Notes: a model not told the origin generated them from the sequence alone. A stretch of 61,638 nt of DNA from an uncultured Geobacteraceae bacterium (GCA_903845365.1 CAIMXI010000262.1:1-61638), one strand, 5' to 3'. Counted from the stretch's first letter, positions 1 to 10,871 are shown. Numbers and translations: made by a program.

Positions 1-20
1 ACACTGAAATCGGTCACCTC

Positions 21-48
21 ATACGGAACAGAATAATACGGAACAGAA
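21..48. repeat. Short direct repeat at window edge
   Basis: A 13-base unit (atacggaacagaa) occurs at 21-33 and again at 36-48, next to ggtcacc- and gatcacc-like words. This resembles the repeated ends of IS21-type insertion sequences, but no transposase is visible, so the assignment is a guess. It lies just beyond the stop of the truncated sensor gene. Confidence 0.35.
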
Positions 49-60
49 CAGGATGATCAC

Positions 61-972
61 CTACAAACAATTCTTGCCAAGCGCTATTATACGACTTAGG
101 CTCATTTTATAAAGATCAAAAAACTTGAACATCGAGTTATATATTTCTGGTGGCGTTTCACCTGATTGCAGTATTCGGGGATTTTGGCCAACGACCTCTT
201 TAGCAGAGTAGCCGGTAAGTGTTGTAAAATACGGATTAACATATTCAATATTGCCATTGATATCAGTCAACACTATTGTGATCGGACTCTGCTCTACGGC
301 GTGAAGTAACTTGAGTTGATCGGCTTGCAACTGGTCAATGAAGCGGATCAGTTTGCGCCCCCCCAACAAAACAATTATTAAACAGACCGCAGTGATAAAT
401 ACGAAGAAGATTGTTGCCTGGTGTGTATCAGCATCAATAGCCCCTTTTGCTGCGGAGATATTTTTGTCATTTTCAACTGCAACGGCCTCAATCATGTCCT
501 CTGCCTGATGTATTGATCCCTTGCCTGATTGGATAGCTTTAATTGCATTCTCTGAAGAGGTTATTGTTCCGTTCTTTATCTGTGCGATGACTTCTAAAAA
601 AATTGTTTTGTACTCTTCGATTTTTTTTGATGTATCAATCACCTTCTGTTTGTGCTTAGGTTCAGACTCTAGCTTTTGTAAAACTTCCAGACAATTTTTG
701 GCCCTCTCGTAGACACCGACCCATTTGGTACGGTACTCTTCAACCTTGGCGGGATCTCCTACAGATAAGAAGGCATCCTTCTCAAATCGGCGCATAATGT
801 TGATGTCGGCTCGTACTCGATGAGCATATTCGACCAGCCTGGAATCGGTGTCAACGATCTGTACGCACTTAGTAATGGATGTATTCAGTTCATAAATTCC
901 GGTACCTCCAAGCAATAATATTAATGATAAACATGTCCCGAGTGCATAAATAATCAGTTTTCTGATGTTCAT
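61..972 (-). CDS. Truncated membrane sensor with PAS domain
   Basis: A 303-residue sensory protein. The N-terminal transmembrane helix (about 8-28), a periplasmic four-helix-bundle-like region with no clear ligand signature, and a second transmembrane helix (about 188-206) match the input half of a histidine kinase or chemoreceptor. A PAS domain begins near 225 (EQSPITIVLTDINGNIEYVN) and shows the usual GQNPRILQSG segment. After about residue 280 the sequence stops resembling a PAS domain and ends without a kinase, GGDEF or MCP output module. The gene therefore looks cut off at its 3' end by rearrangement. It may be non-functional, or may still make an orphan membrane sensor. The start is the ATG at 972. 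Confidence 0.65.
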   Translation of the reverse strand: MNIRKLIIYALGTCLSLILLLGGTGIYELNTSITKCVQIVDTDSRLVEYAHRVRADINIMRRFEKDAFLSVGDPAKVEEYRTKWVGVYERAKNCLEVLQKLESEPKHKQKVIDTSKKIEEYKTIFLEVIAQIKNGTITSSENAIKAIQSGKGSIHQAEDMIEAVAVENDKNISAAKGAIDADTHQATIFFVFITAVCLIIVLLGGRKLIRFIDQLQADQLKLLHAVEQSPITIVLTDINGNIEYVNPYFTTLTGYSAKEVVGQNPRILQSGETPPEIYNSMFKFFDLYKMSLSRIIALGKNCL

Positions 973-1550
973 AAGGCTCCTTGTTGCCCTTACATTGTTG
1001 CTATTTATATCTTTTCAATAGGTTAAAAAATTAGCAAATATTTTGTAGAAGTCTTTTCCACTATCATTAATGCATTTCTGCAATAGATTCTTATCTCAAA
1101 GATACGAGGTACACTCGACTATTCTGAAGACTGGCACAACAAACTCACCTTGCTGTTTTCCCACATCCGCCAATCCGATACACTTAAGTTGTCCCTCAAG
1201 TCTCCCTCGGCATCCAGCCATGGGGGCCTTTTGTTTGCCCAGCGTAGCGGGCAAACAAAAGGCCTGTTGCAAGAAACAGGCGTCACCCCGACCGGGGGGA
1301 AGACAATCCGAATCGCAAGTGCGTTGCTGGCAATGGCAGGGTATGAAGGAAGCGATAGGAAGTGAGCTGCACACAGCGCAAGCGAACCAGATTACGACAC
1401 AATGCTTAAAAAACACTTTCGTGGATACCAGTAATTAATTTCTTATTCTTCTGAAAATTTTTACAATCATGGATTACAGGCAATTAAACTCCGTGGTAAA
1501 TGGCTTCCACTGCCTGCGGTATTTCTATAACCTCCTATTTATCACTATAT
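973..1550. other. Non-coding stretch with hairpins
   Basis: About 580 bases with no gene I can support. Overlapping open frames exist on both strands (for example 1096-1416 minus, 106 codons), but they are Cys/Pro-rich, have no recognised domain, and run straight through perfect palindromes, so they look spurious. The stretch contains two adjacent stem-loops, listed separately, and the 3' flank of metY. Confidence 0.5.
1225..1281. repeat. Two adjacent perfect stem-loops
   Basis: A 16-base perfect inverted repeat (ggccttttgtttgccc at 1225-1240, its complement at 1249-1264, 8-base spacer) directly abuts a second hairpin (gcctgtt at 1262-1268 with aacaggc at 1275-1281). There is no T-tract, so this is not an obvious terminator. 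It looks like a dispersed palindromic repeat or a structured RNA. Confidence 0.6.
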
Positions 1551-2858
<1,308 letters not shown>

Positions 2859-2874
2859 CTATTTCTGAAGTGGG

Positions 2875-2903
2875 ACAATACTGTTTACACGAAAAGGAGT
2901 CAA
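2875..2903 (-). promoter_or_regulatory. Predicted sigma-70 promoter of metY
   Basis: On the minus strand a TTGACT -35 (2898-2903) is separated by 17 bases from a TATTGT -10 (2875-2880), about 38 bases before the metY start codon. Box identity and spacing are good, but the call rests on sequence alone. Confidence 0.5.
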
Positions 2904-2948
2904 GTTCAAAACATTGGTTCAAAATATTAGATCGACTGTTCAAGAGTA

Positions 2949-3947
2949 TTACCAGCCACCGGTACAGATCCCCATGGTCATCCCGTGAAGGAGAGTGTAC
3001 GACTGCCCGCCGCCTGTCTTCGAAGCAACGTCACAGCGATAAAATTCTTCAAAAATACGTTTCAATTCTATTCTGGTAAAATTACGTGCCTGCGTAACGG
3101 TTTCCCCTAAAAAGTAGGAATTGATCGATAGCTCACTACCGATATCCGCCTGTGACATTTTTTTATCAAGGAGCTCTCTTACCCGCCATAATTTGCGAAA
3201 ATGACTGGTGAGAGCGCCGATTATCATCGGTGCATCCTCGCCGTGAAGAAACAGAGCATCAAGACATCTGAGCGAACCTGGCAGATCACGCAAACTGAGA
3301 AATTTAGCCAGCTCAAAGGCACTAAACGCCTTGCTGCTGCTTGCCATAATCCTTACATCATCCACTGTAATGCGCTGTTTCGTCCCTGCATAAACCACCA
3401 GTTTTTCGATCTGCGAACTCAATTCCTGCAGATTATTGCCTATCAGTGCGGCCAATAGTTCGGCAGCAGCATTTTCAAAGGGTTTTCCGTGCGTCACCGC
3501 TTCGGCTTGAATAAACCCCGCCAGCTTATTGTCGTAATAGCGCTTGTATTCGACAAGAACACCATGTTTTTTAAATTCCAGGAAAAACTTCTTGCGCTGG
3601 TCAATCTTCGTACCGGTAAGAAGCAGGCAGGTGCCTGGCGAAGGATTCAGTATGTAAGGAAGTATTATTTCGAGAGCCTCTGCCTTTAACAGTTCGGCCC
3701 GCTTCACCAGCACCGCACGCCGTTCAGAAAACATCGGCAGAGTCTGGGCGGCGTCTACAATATCCACCCCTTTCGACTCATTTCCGTAGTAGACATTAAA
3801 ATTGAAGTCCTTGAGCGAAGGGTCAATCGCCTTGGCAAGCAGCATGTTGACGGCCCGTTCAACCAGAAACTGCTCTTCGCCATACAAAAAACAGACTGGC
3901 GGGATAATCCCCTTTTTCAGCAATGTTTCAAATTCCTGAGGTGTCAT
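2949..3947 (-). CDS. holA: DNA polymerase III subunit delta
   Basis: A 332-residue clamp-loader subunit that opens the beta sliding clamp during replication. The N-terminal PPVCFLYGEEQFLVERAV segment, the LLLTGTKIDQRKKFF region and the C-terminal helical collar domain (SKAFSAFELAKFLSLRD, then LTSHFRKLWRVREL) match the HolA family, whose members are usually 320-345 residues. It starts 2 bases after the lptE stop, so it is the last gene of a leuS-lptE-holA operon. The lptE-holA neighbourhood is widely conserved in Proteobacteria. Confidence 0.93.
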   Translation of the reverse strand: MTPQEFETLLKKGIIPPVCFLYGEEQFLVERAVNMLLAKAIDPSLKDFNFNVYYGNESKGVDIVDAAQTLPMFSERRAVLVKRAELLKAEALEIILPYILNPSPGTCLLLTGTKIDQRKKFFLEFKKHGVLVEYKRYYDNKLAGFIQAEAVTHGKPFENAAAELLAALIGNNLQELSSQIEKLVVYAGTKQRITVDDVRIMASSSKAFSAFELAKFLSLRDLPGSLRCLDALFLHGEDAPMIIGALTSHFRKLWRVRELLDKKMSQADIGSELSINSYFLGETVTQARNFTRIELKRIFEEFYRCDVASKTGGGQSYTLLHGMTMGICTGGW

Positions 3948-3949
3948 GG

Positions 3950-4474
3950 TTAATACGACTCTTCTATGGCAGAAATAAATTTATGAGCGAGAATACGTGC
4001 GGCGGCGTCAAGCGCTTGTTCTTCGGCGTTACGCTGCAGAGCCATGTTTAAATTTGCCGGATACTGCCTGGAACTTTGGAGCTGCCCTTTCCAGACAGGC
4101 GACAGCTCTCCCTTTTTATAGGCTTCAAGTTCCACATTCAGAGAGAGCCGGTATTCGCGAACTTCATCTTTGGCACTGTACGAAACGGCTCTGCTGGAAT
4201 AGGAAATTATTTTCGCTTTCATGGAGAGATCCGCTGTTTCCTGACTATCCGCAGGACTAATTCCACGAAGGGCGTGTATTTCATCATAAAATGCCCGCCT
4301 CAGCACAGTTTGCGCGGTCGGACTAATACTCTCGTTACTGAAAAAAGGTATCCAGATATTCTGGAAACTCTGTTTACGGTTGGCTGATGAGTTTGTCAGA
4401 TGATAGCCGCAGCCGGAGAGTGTGATCAGCAGAAGCGCTGACAGAAACGTTCTATACAACATCCTCGTCAGCAT
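3950..4474 (-). CDS. lptE: LPS-assembly lipoprotein LptE
   Basis: A 174-residue outer-membrane lipoprotein that plugs and helps fold the LptD lipopolysaccharide translocon. A lipobox (LSGC, Cys22) follows a short signal peptide. The mature protein begins GCGYHL and has the SYSSRAVSYSAKDEVREYRL strand region and a C-terminal amphipathic helix, as in LptE/RlpB. It sits between leuS and holA with gaps of only a few bases, the usual context of this gene. The start could also be the ATG four codons later. Confidence 0.88.
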   Translation of the reverse strand: MLTRMLYRTFLSALLLITLSGCGYHLTNSSANRKQSFQNIWIPFFSNESISPTAQTVLRRAFYDEIHALRGISPADSQETADLSMKAKIISYSSRAVSYSAKDEVREYRLSLNVELEAYKKGELSPVWKGQLQSSRQYPANLNMALQRNAEEQALDAAARILAHKFISAIEESY

Positions 4475-4477
4475 TCC

Positions 4478-6949
4478 CTAACCCGCCACGATATTGACCA
4501 GTTTACCCGGTACACAAATCACTTTACGAACAGTCAGGCCGGCAAGGAACGTAGCGATCTTTTCATCAGCCAGAGCCAGAGTTTTTAGTTCATCTTCCCC
4601 GGTATCGGCGGCAACGGTCAACTTGGAACGGAGCTTGCCATTCACCTGCACTACCACCAGCAACTCCTCATCAACCACAGCATCCGGATCATATTCAGGC
4701 CAAACCATCTGCGATAACGGCTGCGAGTTGCCCATTATCTCCCAGAGTTCTTCTGTGATATGAGGAACCAATGGAGACATCATGAGAATCACACTCTGCA
4801 GAGCTTCCTTCATAACAGCCGGGAATTGTGGCGATGTCAATTCCGCAGGCTGAAGAGTATTTAGCAGCTCCATTACGGCAGCAATAGCGGTGTTGAAATG
4901 AAAACGCTCATCCAGATCTTCGGTGACTTTCCGGATTGTTTTATGTACCGCTCTGCGCAGATTTCGTTCTTCTGCCGATAACGATGACGGATCAAGCATA
5001 CCGGCACCCTGTATCATGTCAAGTCGATCGTGAACCAGTTTCCAGATACGGCTGAGGAAGCGGAAAGAGCCATCAACACCCTGATCATTCCAATCGAGAT
5101 CCTTCTCAGGTGGCGCAGCAAAAAGAGAAAAAAGACGAGCGGTATCAGCGCCATATTTTGAGATCAAGGCGTCAGGATCGACCACATTCCCCTTCGACTT
5201 GCTCATTTTTGCGCCATCTTTTATCACCATCCCCTGTGTCAGCAGATTGATAAAGGGTTCACTCGCTGAAATGTGCCCAAGGTCGCGCATTACCTTGGTA
5301 AAAAAGCGCGCATAGAGGAGGTGCAGTACGGCATGCTCGATACCGCCGATGTATTGATCGACAGACATCCAGTAGTCAACGGAGTCACGGTCAAGTATGC
5401 CGTCCTTGTGGTCGGGGCAGCAGTAGCGCAGGAAATACCAGGATGACTGCACAAAAGTATCCATCGTATCGGTTTCACGACGGGCATCCTTTCCGCATAC
5501 AGGGCATGAACAGTTTACAAAAGATTCCATCCTGGCGAGAGGACTCCCCCCTTCGCCACTGAAAGCAACATCTTTCGGCAGTACCACCGGCAGGTCATTT
5601 TCCGGCACCGGTACCACACCACAACTTTCGCAGTAGATCACCGGAATCGGATTGCCCCAGTAACGCTGGCGTGAGATCCCCCAGTCCCTGAGGCGGAAAT
5701 TGACAGTTTTGGCTCCCCTACCCTGCTCGTGCAGAAAGTCAGCTATTGCCTCTTTTGCATCAACGCTCTGCATACCGTCAAACTTGCCGGAGTTGACCAT
5801 TATCCCGGCTTCAGTAAATGCTTCACTCATAGTTGCAGAATCAAACGTTACCCCTTCCGGTTGGATGACAACTTGCAGAGGCAGGTCGTATTTTTTGGCA
5901 AACTCAAAGTCACGCTGATCATGGGTTGGCACCGCCATGACGGCGCCAGTTCCGTAATCCATCAGGACAAAATTTGCCAGATACACCGGCATTCTGGCTC
6001 CGGTCACCGGATTCGTGCAGTAGGAACCGGTAAAAACCCCCTCTTTTTCCAAATCATCGGCGGTGCGTTTGATACGTTCTGTTTTTCTGATTTTGTCGAT
6101 AAAAGCGCCGACCGTCTCCCTGTTTTCAGGAGTTGTCAGCTCAAGCGCCCGAGGGTGTTCAGGAGCCAGCGACATAAAAGTCGCACCAAAGACGGTGTCC
6201 TGACGCGTGGTGTAAACCCGGATCGGGTTCGCGCTGTTTTCAACCGCAAAGTCAATCTCGCAGCCGAAACTTTTGCCGATCCAGTTGCGTTGCATGACAA
6301 GCACTCGCTCCGGCCAACCGGGAAGCGTATAGGTGTTTTCAAGAAGTTCATCGGCATAATCGGTTATCCGAAAAAACCACTGATCCAGCTCTTTTAAATT
6401 GACGTCACTGTCACAGCGCCAGCAACCGCCGTCCTCAACCTGCTCATTGGCAAGAACGGTCTCGCACTTCGGACACCAGTTGACAAAAGATGTTTTTTTG
6501 TAGGCGAGACCCTTGGCAAACATTTCCAGAAACAATTTCTGTTCCCACCGGTAGTAATCAAGATCACAAGTTGCCAGTTCGCGATCCCAGTCGTAAGAGA
6601 AACCCATTTTTTTGATCTGGTTCCGCATATATGCAATGTTTTCATGAGTCCATGTGGCTGGATGACTCTTATTCTGGATAGCGGCATTTTCGGCCGGCAT
6701 ACCAAACGCATCCCACCCCATCGGGTGCATGACGTTAAAGCCGCGCATTCTTTTAAATCTGCCGACTACGTCGCCGATCGAATAATTACGAACGTGGCCC
6801 ATGTGGATGCGCCCTGATGGATAGGGAAACATTTCCAACAGATAATACTTTTGCTTGTTCTTGTCCGCCGACGCCTTGAATGTTTTCTCGTTTTCCCAGA
6901 TGGACTGCCATTTTTGTTCAATCTCTTTAGGTGAGTACTTCAATTCCAC
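4478..6949 (-). CDS. leuS: Leucyl-tRNA synthetase
   Basis: An 823-residue class I aminoacyl-tRNA synthetase charging tRNA-Leu. The HIGH signature appears as HMGH (49-52) in [20 protein letters not shown], and the KMSKS loop near 581 as KMSKSKGN. The CP1 editing domain carries [11 protein letters not shown] and the [13 protein letters not shown] motif. A four-cysteine cluster (CPKCE and CWRCD) lies near 160-180. Length and domain order are those of bacterial LeuRS. It is the first gene of the leuS-lptE-holA operon. The untranslated region upstream holds a long inverted repeat and no T-box. Confidence 0.97.
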   Translation of the reverse strand: MELKYSPKEIEQKWQSIWENEKTFKASADKNKQKYYLLEMFPYPSGRIHMGHVRNYSIGDVVGRFKRMRGFNVMHPMGWDAFGMPAENAAIQNKSHPATWTHENIAYMRNQIKKMGFSYDWDRELATCDLDYYRWEQKLFLEMFAKGLAYKKTSFVNWCPKCETVLANEQVEDGGCWRCDSDVNLKELDQWFFRITDYADELLENTYTLPGWPERVLVMQRNWIGKSFGCEIDFAVENSANPIRVYTTRQDTVFGATFMSLAPEHPRALELTTPENRETVGAFIDKIRKTERIKRTADDLEKEGVFTGSYCTNPVTGARMPVYLANFVLMDYGTGAVMAVPTHDQRDFEFAKKYDLPLQVVIQPEGVTFDSATMSEAFTEAGIMVNSGKFDGMQSVDAKEAIADFLHEQGRGAKTVNFRLRDWGISRQRYWGNPIPVIYCESCGVVPVPENDLPVVLPKDVAFSGEGGSPLARMESFVNCSCPVCGKDARRETDTMDTFVQSSWYFLRYCCPDHKDGILDRDSVDYWMSVDQYIGGIEHAVLHLLYARFFTKVMRDLGHISASEPFINLLTQGMVIKDGAKMSKSKGNVVDPDALISKYGADTARLFSLFAAPPEKDLDWNDQGVDGSFRFLSRIWKLVHDRLDMIQGAGMLDPSSLSAEERNLRRAVHKTIRKVTEDLDERFHFNTAIAAVMELLNTLQPAELTSPQFPAVMKEALQSVILMMSPLVPHITEELWEIMGNSQPLSQMVWPEYDPDAVVDEELLVVVQVNGKLRSKLTVAADTGEDELKTLALADEKIATFLAGLTVRKVICVPGKLVNIVAG

Positions 6950-7020
6950 GGTAATGTCCTTTCGTTCTTTGAATGTGAATTAGTAGTGTCCGGCCAGTTT
7001 TTTGCGGAACGTCAAAATCA

Positions 7021-7131
7021 CCCCTCATCCGCCCTATCGGGCACCTTCTCCTTTAGGCCCTGTGGGTCCTAATGGAGAAGGAATAATGCCCACTACCCCG
7101 GGGAGAAGGTGGCCGAAGGCCGGATGAGGGG
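7021..7131. repeat. Long imperfect inverted repeat between cheB and leuS
   Basis: Outer arms cccctcatccg (7021-7031) and cggatgagggg (7121-7131) enclose a second pair, caccttctcc (7042-7051) and ggagaaggtg (7102-7111). The element can fold into one long cruciform or RNA stem. It fills the gap between the end of the chemotaxis operon and the leuS start, so it may act as a factor-independent stop or be a dispersed repeat of the ctcatccggcc type seen in many genomes. Confidence 0.65.
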
Positions 7132-7148
7132 AGAAGGCAGGGTTTTTG

Positions 7149-8222
7149 TTAAGCCGCTCCGCCTTGAAAAATTATTTCCGATGCAATCTTATCAAGCGGG
7201 ACGCAGCGATCGACAACTCCCGTCGCAACCGCTTCGCGCGGCATACCATACACAACGGCTGACTCTTCGGACTCGGCAATAACGTACCCACCATGTTCTT
7301 TAATAGCCCTGACACCCTTGCTGCCATCGTTACCCATCCCGGTCAGGATCACCGCAGTTACTCGGCTGCGGTAAATTGCCGCGCACGATTGTAACATGAG
7401 ATCAACTGACGGAATATATCTGTCCGTTTCAGATGGCTGTACTGTGCGGACAACTACCTGCTCCCCGCGTACTTCAAAGATCATATTTTTCCCCCCTGGA
7501 GCTATATAAGCCCTGCCAGGCAGAACAAAATCGCCATCTTCAGCCTCTTTAATATCATAATGTGAGTTCCGATTAAGGCGCTCGGCAAACGCTTTGGTAA
7601 AGCCGAGCGGCATATGTTGTGAAACGGCTATAGCAAAGGGGTATTTTTGATCAAATGCTGAAAAAATCTGGTGCAAAGCAGACGGGCCGCCGGTTGAAGA
7701 TCCTATCGCAACGAGGTCGGCAGGATGCTGAATGCCAATTCTCGCAATTCCTGCCGGTGTCACAGGCTTGGCATCTCTGTTTACAACGACGGCATTTTTT
7801 GACTCCGGGCTGACTCGATCTTTATGCGTGAGCGAAAGAATTTGCAGTACTTTTTTGTGCAGATCTTCCTGAATATTTAAAAGATCTATCGATGCCGAAC
7901 TGGAAGGCTTTGCAACAAAGTCGAGCGCCCCTAATTCAAGTGCCTTAAAAACCTTGTCAGCTCCGCTCAGAGCACTGATAACGATTACCGGCAGTGAAAA
8001 ACGTGTCGTCAGGATACGTAAAAGCGTGAAGCCATCCATTTTCGGCATTTCAAGGTCCAGAGTCACCAGATCCGGCTTTAAAGCTATGACTTTTTGAATA
8101 CCCTCCTCTCCGTTTGTGGCATAACCTACCACTTCAACGGAGTCGAGACTCTCGAGCATGCGACTTATGGTACGGCGGCTGAAGGCCGAATCATCAACAA
8201 CAACAATTTTAATTCTTTTCAC
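7149..8222 (-). CDS. cheB: Chemotaxis methylesterase/deamidase CheB
   Basis: A 357-residue two-domain enzyme that removes methyl groups from chemoreceptor glutamates. The receiver domain (1-120) has the acidic pocket VVDDS and phospho-acceptor Asp56 in TLDLEMPKMDG. The catalytic domain has the triad motifs IGSSTGGPSAL (Ser), VSQHMPLGFTKAF (His) and ILTGMGNDGSKG (Asp). It overlaps the cheR stop by 14 bases and is the last gene of the operon. It balances the neighbouring CheR in adaptation. Confidence 0.96.
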   Translation of the reverse strand: MKRIKIVVVDDSAFSRRTISRMLESLDSVEVVGYATNGEEGIQKVIALKPDLVTLDLEMPKMDGFTLLRILTTRFSLPVIVISALSGADKVFKALELGALDFVAKPSSSASIDLLNIQEDLHKKVLQILSLTHKDRVSPESKNAVVVNRDAKPVTPAGIARIGIQHPADLVAIGSSTGGPSALHQIFSAFDQKYPFAIAVSQHMPLGFTKAFAERLNRNSHYDIKEAEDGDFVLPGRAYIAPGGKNMIFEVRGEQVVVRTVQPSETDRYIPSVDLMLQSCAAIYRSRVTAVILTGMGNDGSKGVRAIKEHGGYVIAESEESAVVYGMPREAVATGVVDRCVPLDKIASEIIFQGGAA

Positions 8223-9099
8223 AGAGAACCTCTTGCAAAAAAAGATCTGATTTTTGATAAACCATATCGTTTTTAAAGTGTCTGAGGATAAAAGAGCTTT
8301 TTATGTTTATTAGCGATTCAGAGTGACCCAACAGGAGAAAGCCACCCTCATATAACGCTGAATGAAAAGATTCTATGACGCGATTCCTGGCCGCCACGTT
8401 AAAATAGATAATAACATTACGGCAAAATATAATATCGTACTGACCAGACAGTGAGAGATGAGATGTATCAAACAGATTGAGGTAGGTGAAGGTTACCAGT
8501 TCACGAACGGAGCTGTTTACCTTGTAGCTGTCATCTTGCTGGACAAAAAAGCGCTTCAGATCTTTCTCTTCCGTGGCACGAAAAGATGGTTTAGCGTACA
8601 CGCCCCGTCTGGCCTGCTGGAGAACTTTCTGACTGATGTCAGTCCCGATTATTTCTATCTTCCACCCGGCAAGCTCCGGAATATCGCTCAGCAGCATGGC
8701 AATGGTGTATGGCTCTTCCCCGGTAGAGCAGCCAGCGCTCCAAATCCGCAGCGAATGATTACCGCGAGCAGCTTTATGTTTTATCAGTTCAGGGATTATT
8801 TCATCAGAAAAAGCCTTCAACTGGTAGGATTCACGGAAAAAATAGGTTTCATTAGTGGTAATAATACTCATGATATCCATGAGTTCCTGCTCTTTACGAC
8901 GATTATATTTCAAATAATGATAATAATCATAAAAAGATGCGAGATTTAAATCAAGTAAGCGGTGTGAAAGCCGGTTTTCAATAAAGTATTTTGATTCCAA
9001 CTCAAAATAAATACCACAGTGCGCATAAATACAGTCCCGTAAAAGGATGAATTCATCGTCAGACATGGTGTGAGTTTGCTTGAAGGAGAATGAAGTCAT
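8209..9099 (-). CDS. cheR: Chemoreceptor methyltransferase CheR
   Basis: A 296-residue SAM-dependent methyltransferase that methylates chemoreceptor glutamates. The all-helical N-terminal domain (about 10-75) is followed by the SAM-binding motif RIWSAGCSTGEEPYTIAM and the CheR signature FCRNVIIYF. No C-terminal TPR or pentapeptide tether is present. Its ATG overlaps the stop of the HEAT-repeat gene (ATGA), and its 3' end overlaps cheB, so translation is probably coupled through the three genes. Confidence 0.95.
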   Translation of the reverse strand: MTSFSFKQTHTMSDDEFILLRDCIYAHCGIYFELESKYFIENRLSHRLLDLNLASFYDYYHYLKYNRRKEQELMDIMSIITTNETYFFRESYQLKAFSDEIIPELIKHKAARGNHSLRIWSAGCSTGEEPYTIAMLLSDIPELAGWKIEIIGTDISQKVLQQARRGVYAKPSFRATEEKDLKRFFVQQDDSYKVNSSVRELVTFTYLNLFDTSHLSLSGQYDIIFCRNVIIYFNVAARNRVIESFHSALYEGGFLLLGHSESLINIKSSFILRHFKNDMVYQKSDLFLQEVLCEKN

Positions 9100-9749
9100 T
9101 TACAATCTGGGTTGAGCGAAAGGAGGTGGGCACTCTTAATGGCAGCCACACAGTCAAAAACGGCTTTCCTGAGAATCTCATTATCAGCCAGTTGCAGAAG
9201 TTCGCCGGGTATCGGTATCGGCTTTGCCAGAACTCTCAAAGCCCCGAGAACAGCAAAATGGAAAAATAGATCGTCCCGCAAAAAAAGCGCCTTCATCAGA
9301 TGTTCTGCAGCATCCGTATCCCCCAAAACACCCAATCGCTCTGCTGCGGCAGAGGCGACATTAGCTTCGGGGTCATTCAACGCACGAATCAATGAAGGGA
9401 CAAAGAGAGAGTCACCGATTCCCCCCATGATATCTATTATAAACTTGCGCAGAGCGGCATCACCGTCATCCATCATTTTTATCAGGAGCGGTGCGGTGAG
9501 AGAGCCGAGCCTGATTGCGGCTTCAGCGGCTGAATTTCTTAGGCCGGCGTTATCTTCATTGCGGATAAGTTCCAGCAGAAGTTGAACAGAATCGTGATCG
9601 GGAGTTGACTGTACGTAAATCTCAACCGCTTCTTTTCGTACCAGCCAGCTTTCGTCCCCCATAGCAGCGAATATATTTTGTTGATCAATCACCGTAATAC
9701 TCCTGTCTGCAGATGGTACGGCATCATTGAAATAGAAAAGATTTTTCAT
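9096..9749 (-). CDS. HEAT-repeat protein of the chemotaxis operon
   Basis: About 217 residues from the ATG at 9749. A TTG start at 9776 would add nine residues. Repeated two-helix units (LVRKEAVEIYVQ, LRNSAAEAAIRLGSL, LRKFIIDIMGGIGD, VASAAAERLGVLGD) mark HEAT/PBS-lyase-like repeats, a scaffold for protein contacts with no catalytic residues. The 5' end overlaps the upstream cheW and the 3' end overlaps cheR, so it is part of the same coupled operon. It may act as an adaptor for the signalling array or for CheR/CheB, but that is inference from position. Confidence 0.75.
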   Translation of the reverse strand: MKNLFYFNDAVPSADRSITVIDQQNIFAAMGDESWLVRKEAVEIYVQSTPDHDSVQLLLELIRNEDNAGLRNSAAEAAIRLGSLTAPLLIKMMDDGDAALRKFIIDIMGGIGDSLFVPSLIRALNDPEANVASAAAERLGVLGDTDAAEHLMKALFLRDDLFFHFAVLGALRVLAKPIPIPGELLQLADNEILRKAVFDCVAAIKSAHLLSLNPDCK

Positions 9750-10188
9750 GACTCTGGTTGTGAAGCAGTGAATCAATATCCAGAATCATATATACGCTGT
9801 TTCGATGCATACATACGCCTATCAGGAACTCCATTCCCACACCGGTTACATTTTGCAGAGGCGGTTTAATGTCGCTGATCTGCACTGAGATAACTTCCAT
9901 AACATCATCAACAACAATAGCAAGTAGCTGTCTGACCAGTGATACGACAAGCAGCTTACCGGCAGACAGATCATCTCTTGCAGGCATTCCGAAGCGCTTG
10001 CGCATATTCATAACTGGTATAACAGCCCCGCGAAGATTAATAACTCCCTCCAGCAGATCTGAAGCACACGGCAAAGGAGAAAGCACCTGCGGCACAAGAA
10101 TCTCACGAATTCTCATTATATCAACAGCGAACTGGGTATTTCCGATACTTAAACATGCAAGTTCAATATGAGTTGGCGCCTCTTCCAT
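9724..10188 (-). CDS. cheW: Chemotaxis coupling protein CheW (second copy)
   Basis: A 154-residue single-domain CheW that bridges chemoreceptors and CheA. The fold markers are FAVDIMRIREIL, the LEGVINLRGAVIPVMNMRKRFGMP core and DDVMEVISVQISDIKPP. The length is normal for CheW. It is transcribed after a longer CheW homologue with a 15-base gap, and its 3' end overlaps the HEAT-repeat gene. Two CheW copies in one operon suggest two coupling roles, or a paired interaction with CheA and the ATPase. Confidence 0.93.
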   Translation of the reverse strand: MEEAPTHIELACLSIGNTQFAVDIMRIREILVPQVLSPLPCASDLLEGVINLRGAVIPVMNMRKRFGMPARDDLSAGKLLVVSLVRQLLAIVVDDVMEVISVQISDIKPPLQNVTGVGMEFLIGVCMHRNSVYMILDIDSLLHNQSHEKSFLFQ

Positions 10189-10203
10189 AAGGTTGTTCCT
10201 TAA

Positions 10204-10860
10204 TCAGTTCAAATCGATGTCAGCACAATTTTCCACATTTAAAATTATTATAAGTCGTTCGTCAGAACGCCCTATCCCACTGATAAAGTCGCGGTCAATA
10301 CCATCCATGACAGCAGGCGCTTCTTCAAAAGCGCCTGTTTTTACCCGTACAACCTGAAACACTTCATCAACCAGCAGACCGCTGAAAGAGTTTTTGCCTT
10401 TAACCACAATTATGCGTTCTTTACCCCCCTGCCCACATCGAGCCAGACCAAGGCGAAGACGCATGTCAATAACAGGAATGATGACTCCTCGCAGAGAAAG
10501 TATCCCTGAAACAAAGGCCGGGGCACGGGGGACTTCGGTCACTTCTCTCTGTATAATAATCTCTTTGATATCCATGATATCTATACCATAGATTTCATTG
10601 GAAACGCGAAAACAGAGAAATTCACGACTGGATTCGGCACTGGATTCAGAAGTGCTATAATCGGCATCGGCAGAGTCGGCGCCACACCCTGCGGCAGTTC
10701 TACCGGCAAGAATTGCTTCCAGAGGGGTGCGTGGCTCGGCGAAACTTTGCAGCATCGCACTTTCAAAGAGCGGCACAACAGCCATTGAGGAGAGAGCGGG
10801 AGTGAGAACATCATCCTCAGCCGGTTGCAACGATTTTTTTCTTATTTTTGCGAGATCCAT
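10204..10860 (-). CDS. cheW: CheW-domain protein with N-terminal extension
   Basis: A 218-residue protein. The first 75 or so residues (LQPAEDDVLTPALSSMAV onward) are low in predicted structure and match no domain I know. A CheW domain follows, with FRVSNEIYGIDIMDIKEIII, SGILSLRGVIIPVIDMRLRLGL and GLLVDEVFQVVRVKTGAFEE. It starts a few bases after the ATPase gene ends. The extension might carry a partner-binding segment. Function as a coupling protein is from family knowledge. Confidence 0.88.
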   Translation of the reverse strand: MDLAKIRKKSLQPAEDDVLTPALSSMAVVPLFESAMLQSFAEPRTPLEAILAGRTAAGCGADSADADYSTSESSAESSREFLCFRVSNEIYGIDIMDIKEIIIQREVTEVPRAPAFVSGILSLRGVIIPVIDMRLRLGLARCGQGGKERIIVVKGKNSFSGLLVDEVFQVVRVKTGAFEEAPAVMDGIDRDFISGIGRSDERLIIILNVENCADIDLN

Positions 10861-10871
10861 CCCTAAACCGC

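Noticed and set aside
1096-1416. 106-codon minus-strand frame in the gene-free stretch
   Set aside because: It runs through a perfect 16-base palindrome and is Cys/Pro-rich with no domain or ribosome site; a frame on the opposite strand covers the same bases.
5729-6397. 222-codon plus-strand frame inside leuS
   Set aside because: Antisense to the editing domain of a fully recognisable leuS.
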